Below, piece by piece: positions 56,618 to 63,856 of a DNA stretch of 64,000 bases (the first letter of the stretch is position 1; the number at the start of each line of letters is the position of its first letter). The position numbers and the translations under genes are program-made. Source of the DNA: EX4572-165 sp002254885 (GTDB taxonomy: Archaea > Thermoplasmatota > E2 > DHVEG-1); contig JAOZSQ010000001.1 of NCBI GenBank assembly GCA_029939595.1, positions 62,001 to 126,000 on the forward strand, in the 5' to 3' direction. The notes under the pieces are model-generated. The model made no database searches. It was not told the origin of the DNA and saw only the letters and a list, made by a program, of their open reading frames with translations.

Positions 56618-57207
56618 CAATCTGCAACCGTCATATATTCGTTTGAATAATTAACAATTTTTTTAGCATCCTCAATGGCTCGTTCAAGCGTATATCCATG
56701 TTCGGGAGAACAGTTTAAATTTCCACCTGCCAAATTCCTTACAAACCGACCTGGAGATAATTCTGTTTTAACACTTCCCGCCAAAATTGCTACTAAAACA
56801 TGAGTACAATCAGATTTATATATTTTTGATTCTTCTATTTCTTCAACATCAGGATCAACAAGATAAGCCTCCTTTGTATAAACAACAACCCGAAGAGATT
56901 CCACTGGTAAACCAAATTCCTTCCGTTTCAAAAATATGGAAACACCTTCTCTATATCGTCTTAAAACATAATCTTCAGGGTTTTGAGTTCGTTCTCCAAT
57001 ACCACTTGATACACAACCATACGCATATTTTGGTAATGTGATAAGATATTGACCAGGAACATCTATTTCATCACCATCAAAATTATTTTTTTCATAATTT
57101 TCAAGTCTATCTTTCAAAATATCCATAAAAACACGTTGATTAGTTACTTTTGAACCAATTGTTTTTATATTAAAAGCAGTTACTATATCTGATATTTCTA
57201 TTTTCAT
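56617..57207 (-). CDS. hypothetical phage protein, 196 aa
   Basis: Contains D-C-T-H-V-L-V-A-I-L-A and F-V-R-N-L-A-G-G-N, a conserved-looking alpha/beta protein common in large phages, function unknown. Confidence 0.65.
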   Translation of the reverse strand: MKIEISDIVTAFNIKTIGSKVTNQRVFMDILKDRLENYEKNNFDGDEIDVPGQYLITLPKYAYGCVSSGIGERTQNPEDYVLRRYREGVSIFLKRKEFGLPVESLRVVVYTKEAYLVDPDVEEIEESKIYKSDCTHVLVAILAGSVKTELSPGRFVRNLAGGNLNCSPEHGYTLERAIEDAKKIVNYSNEYMTVAD

Positions 57208-57299
57208 GATAAATCTTCACAAAAAGGTTTTTAAAAAACTAAGTAAAAAAATAATGAGTAATATAACCCATATTACAATTTCAAAAGTTGAAAATTCTG

Positions 57300-57605
57300 T
57301 TATATTAAAATGAAATTTTTAAATTTCCATTTGTTGTTATTGACAACTTGTTTTTTATCGGCTTCAATTTCTTTTTGATATAACCAACCATACCGGTTTA
57401 CAATGGTTTGAATACTGTTTGTTTCTTGAAATTGGGTATTCATCCATTTGCCAATAATCGGTATCCACATTAGATAGCATAAAATACCATACCATTTCGC
57501 CCAAAATCGGGATCTTCTCAGCAATTCCTCTCCAAGATAGGTATGAACCAGCAAATGAAAAGGATAATTGTTATCAAGCATCTTTCCGAAATCAACTTTT
57601 CTCAT
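57300..57605 (-). CDS. hypothetical protein, 101 aa
   Basis: Trp/Tyr-rich with one hydrophobic segment (W-Y-G-I-L-C-Y-L-M-W-I-P-I-I-G). Possible membrane-associated protein. Confidence 0.6.
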   Translation of the reverse strand: MRKVDFGKMLDNNYPFHLLVHTYLGEELLRRSRFWAKWYGILCYLMWIPIIGKWMNTQFQETNSIQTIVNRYGWLYQKEIEADKKQVVNNNKWKFKNFILI

Positions 57606-57621
57606 AATTCAAGTTCCTAAA

Positions 57622-57697
57622 TGGAGCGAGTGGATTGGATTTGAACCATCACGTTCTCAATGGTTATTGAGACATACTACTATTATATGACACCCGC
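57622..57697 (-). tRNA. tRNA-Gly-like, degenerate anticodon loop
   Basis: Acceptor GCGGGTG/CACTCGC, CCA encoded, D stem CATA/TATG, T arm GATGG-TTCAAAT-CCAATC with one bulge. Anticodon stem CTCAA/TTGAG encloses only six bases, TAACCA; ACC (Gly) is the likely reading. It may be non-functional or need processing. Confidence 0.55.
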
Positions 57698-57702
57698 TAG
57701 TT

Positions 57703-58374
57703 TTAATATATATCGTTATTTGTTTTTTTTAAATCTTTCAAATCTTCCAAATCTTTCAAATCGTCTAACAAATCTTTCAACACCGCAGTATATATCTTAC
57801 TATACAGATTTTTGTACATGCTGTATATAACTTCTGCGATTTCCTTTAACAAGTCAGTGAATATACTTGAACTTAAGGAAAACGGCCAATAAGAAATCCA
57901 AACAATTATCCTTTTCTTGTATTTAATTTCTTCTATGGATTCCAATTTGTACTTCGCATAACCACATTTGTTTCTTCTATCATTAAGAAATTTAAGCCAT
58001 GCAGTTTTTTCATCTGTTTCTTTGCCTTCTACACCTTTTCGCATCCAATCGTATTTACCTTTTTGAAAATCGGATTTCGCCTCTTCATATTCGTTTTTAA
58101 TTCTCCTGGTAAAGAAAAGGAATTTGATGAAGGACCAAATGGTTCCACAAACAAAATAAGCAGTTATTCCTGATAATACCCACAATGGATGTTTTATAAT
58201 CCAATTAAACCAATCGGTATTCGCCCAAAACAAAACACCAAAAACAACCAATGTACTTGCAATGGCTTTTCCTTCATGTTCAAGTTCTGTTACAACACTG
58301 AGAAAAATAACTTCGGATAAGATTAACGCCCAAAACCAAATGGTTCCAAATGCGAGAAATGATAATGTAAACAT
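57703..58374 (-). CDS. membrane protein with D-L-K-D-L-E repeats, 223 aa
   Basis: Two hydrophobic regions within the first 90 residues, a basic-acidic cytosolic part, and a C-terminal tract of L-K-D-L-E-D-L-K repeats coded by short tandem DNA repeats. No family. Confidence 0.65.
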   Translation of the reverse strand: MFTLSFLAFGTIWFWALILSEVIFLSVVTELEHEGKAIASTLVVFGVLFWANTDWFNWIIKHPLWVLSGITAYFVCGTIWSFIKFLFFTRRIKNEYEEAKSDFQKGKYDWMRKGVEGKETDEKTAWLKFLNDRRNKCGYAKYKLESIEEIKYKKRIIVWISYWPFSLSSSIFTDLLKEIAEVIYSMYKNLYSKIYTAVLKDLLDDLKDLEDLKDLKKTNNDIY

Positions 58375-58429
58375 GTTTTCCTTGATTAATTTATTATGAG
58401 TTGTTACTCATATGAGCGGAGAGTCATAC

Positions 58430-58485
58430 TTCATTATAGTGAACCAAAACAACGATATTTGGCTAATTTGGTTCATTATAGTGAA
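58430..58485. promoter_or_regulatory. two exact copies of TTCATTATAGTGAA
   Basis: 14-bp near-palindromic direct repeats at 58430-58443 and 58472-58485, inside a larger imperfect inverted repeat, in the 115-bp gap upstream of the membrane protein gene starting at 58374. Typical of paired operator sites. Confidence 0.5.
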
Positions 58486-58489
58486 GTTT

Positions 58490-58564
58490 TGGAGCAGATA
58501 GGGGGTTACGATCCCCCGAATCCACGTTGGCAACGTGGTATTTTGCCAATTAAATTATATCTGC
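58490..58564 (-). tRNA. tRNA-Gly (GCC)
   Basis: Acceptor GCAGATA/TATCTGC, discriminator T, CCA encoded, anticodon arm CCACG-TTGCCAA-CGTGG, T loop ATCGTAA. Confidence 0.85.
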
Positions 58565-59240
58565 ATGTCTAGTCTTGCGTTTGCTTTTCCCTCTGTTTAA
58601 AGAACCATAAGTTGGTGTTAATGTATGACAGTTGGGACAAAGCAATTCAAGATTTTCTTCTAAATTATTTGTACAATTTCCGTCTATGTGTTCTATTTGT
58701 AATGCTGGTAACTTGAGATATGAACTTATTTTATTCCATCCACATTTACAACATTTTGAATTATATTTTTCAAATAAATAACGCCGGATATGGTTACTAG
58801 TTTGATATTTTCCTTTAATGCCATCTTCTAAACCGGCTTTCCATCGTTTGATGTATTCTATGTAATTATATTCAGCACCGCATGTATTATCACAAAATTT
58901 TCTTTCATGTCCTCTACTTCTTCCATTTTTTTGTTTCTTTCCACATGTTTTGCAGTTGATATATTTACTAGAAAGAGGTTTGCCATTTCTACATTTTCCT
59001 TGGTTATTCAAAGATCTTGCACAAGTACGATCACAACACTCATTCATTCTTTTTTCGTATGGCAATACCTTTTTACAAAACTTACAATATTTTAGATTTT
59101 GCTTGTATTTTTCTTTAGCTTGTTCAGATTGTTTTTTCCATGCAATTTTTGATTTTTCAGAATGACTTCCTTTATGCCCATACAGAGCCATTAAATTCTT
59201 ACATTTTTTTACCACAAATATCACAAACAAATTTTTCCAT
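58550..59240 (-). CDS. C2H2 finger - HNH endonuclease, frameshifted at an A7 run
   Basis: The main frame (start 59191) has an HNH core (C-C-K-C-G-W, I-E-H-I-D-G, L-L-C-P-N-C-H) after zinc knuckles. Upstream, ATG at 59240 opens M-E-K-F-V-C-D-I-C-G-K-K and, if one A of the A7 run (59214-59220) is skipped, continues C-K-N-L-M-A-L-Y-G-H-K-G-S-H: a perfect C2H2 finger. So the gene is probably 58550-59240 with slippage, a mutation or a homopolymer error. Probable homing endonuclease between two tRNA-Gly genes. Confidence 0.75.
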
Positions 59241-59254
59241 AAACCTTTTTATTT

Positions 59255-59328
59255 TGGAGCACCCAATGGGAATTGAACCCATATATTCTGGTTGGAAGCC
59301 AGATATCTTGCCCTTAGATCATGGGTGC
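59255..59328 (-). tRNA. tRNA-Gly (TCC)
   Basis: Acceptor GCACCCA/TGGGTGC, discriminator T, CCA encoded, anticodon arm TCTGG-CTTCCAA-CCAGA, T loop TTCAATT. A normal tRNA with the same anticodon as the permuted tRNA-Gly of module E3. Confidence 0.9.
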
Positions 59329-59345
59329 ATATCTTTTTAATCCTA

Positions 59346-59375
59346 ATTCTACCAAAATTTTTTCCAATTTGTCAA
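59346..59375 (-). promoter_or_regulatory. sigma70-like promoter
   Basis: TTGACA (59370-59375), 18-nt spacer, TAGAAT (59346-59351), directly upstream of tRNA-Gly and the HNH gene. Confidence 0.6.
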
Positions 59376-60110
59376 TCAAAAACTGTTTACAATTCTGTTA
59401 TATGTTCCATCCTTTTTCATCTGCACCAATACAACGTCAAACTTATCTATAATAGTTGTTAATTTTCGTTTCTTTGAAAATCCAAGATAACTTGGTACAT
59501 ATTGTATGTTTGGAGAGAGCACTTTTATATGATTTAAAACTCCTATTTTTTTAAAACTATATAAAGCAGTATATTTGTCATTAATCATAATATCAAAACG
59601 CTTCATTAGTAATTTTCTTACATTTCGTTCTATATAATCAACATACTCAATTTTAGTAATAATCTTATTCTTTATAGCATTATCAAAATCTTTACCATAG
59701 CTAAATCCTCTTTTTCCCCCAAATCTATATTTGGCAAGTTCTGAAATATTACCATTCCATTGTATATTTGTAGTTTTTAATATAAATAAAGATACAATTT
59801 GGGGCATTAAAACTTCATTATGGTAATCAATAAATTTTTCTCTTTTGTGATTTTTAAACATTGTAAACAAACCATCAATTTTTCCATCTTTAATATACGA
59901 GATACCCCTTACCCAAGGTAGTATTTTAATTTTAATGGGTTGTTTTAATCTTCGGAAGGATTCTCTTACAATATTTACAACAATTCCTTTAATCTTTCCA
60001 TTTTCTTTATACTCGTAAGGTGGATATTGCATTGTTCCTAAATTGAGTGTTCTTGCTTTAATTTGGGTAGCAAATAAAATACAAATACAAACTAATATGA
60101 TCTTTTTCAT
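59376..60110 (-). CDS. periplasmic amino-acid-type solute-binding protein
   Basis: 244 aa. Signal peptide of about 19 residues, then M-Q-Y-P-P-Y-E-Y-K-E-N-G-K-I-K-G and D-G-L-F-T-M, the family 3 extracellular solute-binding pattern. No transporter genes accompany it. A phage copy is unusual and may have come from a bacterial host; role (nutrient scavenging, signalling) is speculative. Confidence 0.85.
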   Translation of the reverse strand: MKKIILVCICILFATQIKARTLNLGTMQYPPYEYKENGKIKGIVVNIVRESFRRLKQPIKIKILPWVRGISYIKDGKIDGLFTMFKNHKREKFIDYHNEVLMPQIVSLFILKTTNIQWNGNISELAKYRFGGKRGFSYGKDFDNAIKNKIITKIEYVDYIERNVRKLLMKRFDIMINDKYTALYSFKKIGVLNHIKVLSPNIQYVPSYLGFSKKRKLTTIIDKFDVVLVQMKKDGTYNRIVNSF

Positions 60111-60134
60111 AGTTATCCATAACGAATTCTTCAG

Positions 60135-60608
60135 TTACCTTTCTTTGATTTGATTTCTTAAATTCATTAACAATATTCCCAATTTGTTCTTTCCTTTCTT
60201 ATTTATACATTTTGAACATTCACAACTTCCCCAATAATTATCATGCCAAGCTGTGGTTCCTTCCAATAGATGCGTGTTGCCGGTTGCTAATAGCCTTTCC
60301 ATCAGATCTGGATTCTTTTTAAATTTGAGATTTAAAGTATGACGCATTACATCATCTCTAATTCTATCCCAATCATCTCGTATAGGTGCTATATTACCCA
60401 ATCGTTTTGATTCTGCTGGTGTAGGTGATATTCTTATTAGTTCCCGCCAAGTGATAATATCACCATCATCTTCTGTCATAGCTTCAGCATAACATTTCAT
60501 AGACTGATAAAGGTGTTCGGCGGACCCATAATTTTTCCCATTATAAAAAATGGGGAATCGGTAATAGTTACTTAGGAAAAAATATTCTCCTCTAAATTCT
60601 TTAATCAT
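60135..60608 (-). CDS. NADAR-domain protein (YbiA-like)
   Basis: 157 aa. F-L-S-N-Y-Y near residue 12, G-S-A-E-H-L-Y-Q-S-M-K, and a late G-T-T-A-W-H-D-N-Y-W-G pattern define the NADAR/YbiA fold. Family members are N-glycosidases acting on riboflavin intermediates or removing ADP-ribose from guanine in DNA (antitoxins of DarT-type toxins). In a phage an anti-defence role is attractive but unproven. Confidence 0.85.
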   Translation of the reverse strand: MIKEFRGEYFFLSNYYRFPIFYNGKNYGSAEHLYQSMKCYAEAMTEDDGDIITWRELIRISPTPAESKRLGNIAPIRDDWDRIRDDVMRHTLNLKFKKNPDLMERLLATGNTHLLEGTTAWHDNYWGSCECSKCINKKGKNKLGILLMNLRNQIKER

Positions 60609-60819
60609 TTGTTTCCTTTTTCCATGATTCTTTAATTAGTTTTAAATACCTTTTTAAATCGGTTAACATTTGTGAAATAATACATAGATTTTTCCAAGCT
60701 CTATATATTTCTCTAATTATAATTTCTAATACTAATACTAATACTATAAATGGGAAACTTAAAATAATAAAAGATCTTCGTATAAATAAATTTTTAATTT
60801 TGTTTTTCATTGTGTCCAT
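60601..60819 (-). CDS. membrane protein, 72 aa
   Basis: One hydrophobic segment (I-L-S-F-P-F-I-V-L-V-L-V-L-E-I-I) near residues 17-33 and a basic helical tail. Overlaps the NADAR gene by 8 nt. Confidence 0.6.
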   Translation of the reverse strand: MDTMKNKIKNLFIRRSFIILSFPFIVLVLVLEIIIREIYRAWKNLCIISQMLTDLKRYLKLIKESWKKETND

Positions 60820-61076
60820 GAATATACTACTTGTGTATTTAATAGTTCTTTATGTTTTTCTCTATCTTCATAAAGACAGATAAATTCAGGCATTTTCTTT
60901 ACTAATTCTTTTGCATATCTTTCTCCTCTCCGACCTTGAACACATCGTCTATCTAAACAAATGGTTTTAGGTTGTCCAGGTGCTAATATATACCACACAT
61001 ACCAATATACAAACCATACTCTACTGTTTTCTCTTTTCCATGATTCGGGTGTTTCATCTATTTCTTCGTTAATCAT
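60807..61076 (-). CDS. hypothetical protein, 89 aa
   Basis: Aromatic-rich (W-F-V-Y-W-Y-V-W-Y) and contains D-R-R-C-V-Q-G-R-R-G-E-R. Not recognised. 4-nt overlap with the HD gene. Confidence 0.6.
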   Translation of the reverse strand: MINEEIDETPESWKRENSRVWFVYWYVWYILAPGQPKTICLDRRCVQGRRGERYAKELVKKMPEFICLYEDREKHKELLNTQVVYSWTQ

Positions 61077-61609
61077 ATACTTATTAAAAGCTCATACATT
61101 TTCAACCATTCTTTTTTAGCAGTTCTCCAATCCCAACAAGGAAGAGTTACATCATAAGGAGCAATGTCTTCACATTCATCCCAAGGTCGTCCTGGTGGCT
61201 TCATGAGTTGATCCCTCTCAGTTCTCAACATACGAAGATCCATTATTTTGATTTCATCTTCATAATCTTTGGGTGGTAATTTTCGTCCCAAATGTTTGTA
61301 TATTGTTTGTAATACATCATTTTCAATTTCTTTGAAAAATGGAATCTGACGTTTTATCGGTCTTGCAACATCAGAAACATAGGCTTCTGCTGCATCATGC
61401 AACAGGGCATCCAATGATATCAATTTCACAGCTTATTTACTCATAATTACACAATGTTCGGCAACCGAGTAAAATTCTTTTGTATGCCCATTATACCGGC
61501 ACATCATGCTTAATGCATGTGCGATATCCTCTAAAGTTATATCTTTTGGATCGGGAAGAAAAGGATTAAAACATATTCCCGTATAAGTTTGTATCCAACT
61601 ACCTTCCAT
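61073..61609 (-). CDS. HD-domain phosphohydrolase with in-frame TAA
   Basis: 178 sense codons if TAA at 61433-61435 (context AAA-TAA-G) is bypassed. First part: S-W-I-Q-T-Y-T-G, D-I-A-H-A-L-S, F-Y-S-V-A-E-H-C. After the stop: D-A-L-L-H-D-A-A-E-A-Y-V-S-D, the HD motif. The two parts together match a common 5'-nucleotidase-like HD family, so the frame is right and the stop is internal. The second half alone could start at an ATG-less site only (GTG), so truncation would probably kill it. Confidence 0.65.
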
Positions 61610-61930
61610 TTAACCTCATAATATGGAATTTAATTCGTTTCATAACCTCATCACAATAGCCGGACCCATAAACTTCTCGTGTTCCAAGTTCTATTTTTCT
61701 GAGTGTTGTGTTGGGATTCCAACCTGTCTCAATTGACTTCTCATAGAAACCAATCCAATCAACTATATATCCGTTGGAATCAAGCATTGAGAGTGAATCT
61801 TCCAGAGGAAGACCTATACCATCAGTGAATTTGAAGAATTCTTTACCATCTAAAACTTGTTTATTATCAGTGGTGTTACCTATAACTTGAAAAGTAACAC
61901 CATATTTGCTTCCTGCTTGTGTCTACCCAT
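61599..61930 (-). CDS. conserved phage protein, apparent N-terminal frameshift
   Basis: The clear frame runs from about 61922 to 61599: T-Q-A-G-S-K-Y-G-V-T-F-Q-V, then G-L-P-L-E-D-S-L-S-M-L-D and W-I-G-F-Y-E. It has no start before the internal Met at 61787. An ATG with AGGAG in front lies at 61930 but in another frame, so one indel near 61923 is needed for the full protein (about 108 aa). Ends by overlapping the HD gene start. Confidence 0.55.
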
Positions 61931-61939
61931 TTTGTTCTC

Positions 61940-62227
61940 CTAACTATTTAATTTTATCCAATATTTCTCAATCATATGCTGAGACATGTCATCAGGATGA
62001 TCCAGATCCGGCATGTTTTTTTCAAACCATTGAAGCATCGGACTTTCCCATTTGTTACGCCATAAATAAAACCGATTCCTAATCCACTGACCCAACGTAT
62101 GATGCCACATTATAAGATCATCATATTCAGTTTCTCTAAAGGTTTTCATATCTTCTTTACTAATAGCCTTATCCAATATTTTGAAAGCTTTTTTTAAATT
62201 CTTTGGTTGCTTTACTTTATCCTTCAT
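61940..62227 (-). CDS. DUF6794-like protein, 95 aa
   Basis: W-H-H-T-L-G-Q-W-I-R-N-x-x-x-L-W and the H-P-D-D-M-S ending fit a small family often found in phages and bacteria beside immunity or morphogenesis genes; function unknown. Confidence 0.65.
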   Translation of the reverse strand: MKDKVKQPKNLKKAFKILDKAISKEDMKTFRETEYDDLIMWHHTLGQWIRNRFYLWRNKWESPMLQWFEKNMPDLDHPDDMSQHMIEKYWIKLNS

Positions 62228-62468
62228 ACTTTTCCATAAAATGATTGAAATTTTTAAATCCCAACTTTTTAACTACATCTTCTGTTATCCTTGTTGGTTG
62301 GGTTTCGGTACTGGCTTTGCATTTAGAGCATTCCCAATGACCAAACATTGAAGGCTCGTCTTCATATAAGATCCAATCCTTTATCCATTTTATTTTAACG
62401 AAATTACCACAATTTGTGCAATCTCTCCAACCTAAAAAATATTTTATTTTCAACCACAATTTAAACAT
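62217..62468 (-). CDS. zinc-ribbon protein, 83 aa
   Basis: ATG at 62468 with AAAGG 8 nt upstream. C-T-N-C-G-N near residue 17 and C-S-K-C-K-A near 47. Overlaps the next gene by 11 nt. Confidence 0.6.
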   Translation of the reverse strand: MFKLWLKIKYFLGWRDCTNCGNFVKIKWIKDWILYEDEPSMFGHWECSKCKASTETQPTRITEDVVKKLGFKNFNHFMEKYEG

Positions 62469-62519
62469 TATTAACACCTTTGCTAATTGTCAGATTTGCT
62501 AATTGCCAGATTTGCTAAT

Positions 62520-62595
62520 TGGTAGGAGAGAACGGAGTTGAACCGATACGAACACAGAATATGAATCTGCTGCACTGCCATTATGCTACTCTCCT
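62520..62595 (-). tRNA. tRNA-Met (CAT)
   Basis: Acceptor AGGAGAG/CTCTCCT, discriminator A, CCA encoded, anticodon arm GCAGA-TTCATAT-TCTGT, T loop TTCAACT. Could be Met or Ile2 (lysidine) by sequence alone. Confidence 0.8.
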
Positions 62596-62603
62596 ATGTT
62601 ATA

Positions 62604-62677
62604 TGGTGCCCCCGACAGGGTTTGAACCTGCGTCTTGCGATTTAGAGTCGCACGTTAAACCACTTAACTACGGAGGC
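62604..62677 (-). tRNA. tRNA-Arg (TCT)
   Basis: Acceptor GCCTCCG/CGGGGGC, discriminator A, CCA encoded, anticodon arm TGCGA-CTCTAAA-TCGCA, T loop TTCAAAC. Confidence 0.9.
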
Positions 62678-62680
62678 AAA

Positions 62681-62714
62681 AGAAAAGGCAGAAGGTAACA
62701 CGACCTCCTGCCTT
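62681..62714 (-). terminator. intrinsic terminator
   Basis: Stem AAGGCAGGAGGT/ACCTTCTGCCTT then TTTTCTTTT on the minus strand, right after the peptidyl-tRNA hydrolase gene. Confidence 0.85.
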
Positions 62715-62718
62715 TGTC

Positions 62719-63003
62719 TTACAATAATTTGAGCTTTTTGAAAATCTTGCCCTCATTAAGTACAGCTACCGCAGTTATTTGGTTGCCTATATCCGGTTCC
62801 CTGAAAATTACATGTTCAATCTTACTATATTTCAACTCACAAATCCAACGATTTAACTGTTGTTCCGTAACTCCTAAGTAGATTAATGTCTCATTTTTCC
62901 AGGTATTGGGATACTGCAACAAAAATTCGGCAACCGCATGTCCAGCCTGAACAGCCGAATATGAGGAACCTAGATCCTTACGCACAAGCACATACAGTTT
63001 CAT
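62719..63003 (-). CDS. peptidyl-tRNA hydrolase 2-like protein
   Basis: 94 aa. V-L-V-R-K-D-L-G-S-S then A-V-Q-A-G-H-A-V-A near residue 20 and a terminal L-N-E-G-K-I-F-K-K-L segment follow the Pth2/Bit1 fold, though it is shorter than archaeal Pth2 (about 115 aa). It would recycle peptidyl-tRNAs; bacteria normally use the unrelated Pth1. Overlaps the upstream gene by 26 nt. Confidence 0.75.
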   Translation of the reverse strand: MKLYVLVRKDLGSSYSAVQAGHAVAEFLLQYPNTWKNETLIYLGVTEQQLNRWICELKYSKIEHVIFREPDIGNQITAVAVLNEGKIFKKLKLL

Positions 63004-63280
63004 TTTGTTCCTCCATCTTGGCTAAAATCTCTTCTTTGATTTCTTCAATCCAAGATTCGTATGGTTCGTTGCCTTCCTTCGGTTTCTCAATCTCCTCACG
63101 TTTCCTACCTCTCAATTCACAATAGGCAATGTGATAATGACGATACTCCGAAGAGAATTGTTCTATGCCAGGAACATAACCGTTTTCAGATCCCTTTCTT
63201 TTATCTTTAAGGTTTCTAATGATTTGTGCTTTCGTCTTTTGTGACTCTTTTAATGAATTTAATATCTCGTATTTTTCCAT
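62978..63280 (-). CDS. hypothetical protein, 100 aa
   Basis: Charged helical protein ending in C-A-C-A; overlaps the peptidyl-tRNA hydrolase gene. Confidence 0.6.
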   Translation of the reverse strand: MEKYEILNSLKESQKTKAQIIRNLKDKRKGSENGYVPGIEQFSSEYRHYHIAYCELRGRKREEIEKPKEGNEPYESWIEEIKEEILAKMEEQNETVCACA

Positions 63281-63363
63281 GATAATTCTCCTATATGATT
63301 TAAAAAATGTTTGTTTAAAGTTTTATTTTTCAAATCACCAGGAGGACCCCTGGAACGATTAAT

Positions 63364-63852
63364 CTACCTCATTTCTTCTCCTATAGTTGATAAGTTAATT
63401 GCGTCTTTTAAAAAAGTTTCTACTTCTTCACGAGCTTCACTTATATTTATTCTCGCATCAACAAGCATTTCGTTAAATGCATGATACCATTTTCTGTTCG
63501 GAACTAAGTATTGATTATCTAAAGGACGTTTTTTACTATCCTCCTCATCCAAAGCTTCTATTTCAAAGGTTTTGTCATTAACAATGATACTGTAAGGCAC
63601 CTTTTTAACAAACTTATCTGTGCGTTGAATAAAATACCCATACTCTTCAAGCAAACGATAAGCCTTTTTACAATCCATCATTATTCGCTCATCATCCTCT
63701 TTAAGATCAAATTCTCTCACTAGTTGATAATCATCATAAATTTCTTTAATCGGCAAAGGAAGATTATCTAAATCTTTTTTTGCTTTTACAAATAATGTTA
63801 TGATTTTATTTTTTCTTCCATTCACAAAAACATGATAAGTTTTTACTTTCAT
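63364..63852 (-). CDS. hypothetical protein, 162 aa
   Basis: Alpha/beta protein with a Lys/Arg-rich start; no family recognised. Close to the partial gene upstream. Confidence 0.6.
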   Translation of the reverse strand: MKVKTYHVFVNGRKNKIITLFVKAKKDLDNLPLPIKEIYDDYQLVREFDLKEDDERIMMDCKKAYRLLEEYGYFIQRTDKFVKKVPYSIIVNDKTFEIEALDEEDSKKRPLDNQYLVPNRKWYHAFNEMLVDARINISEAREEVETFLKDAINLSTIGEEMR

Positions 63853-63856
63853 TTAT

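Noticed and set aside
57200..57300. Small hydrophobic peptide between 57300 and 57207
   Set aside because: An open hydrophobic frame exists after an in-frame stop but has no ATG, GTG or TTG start.
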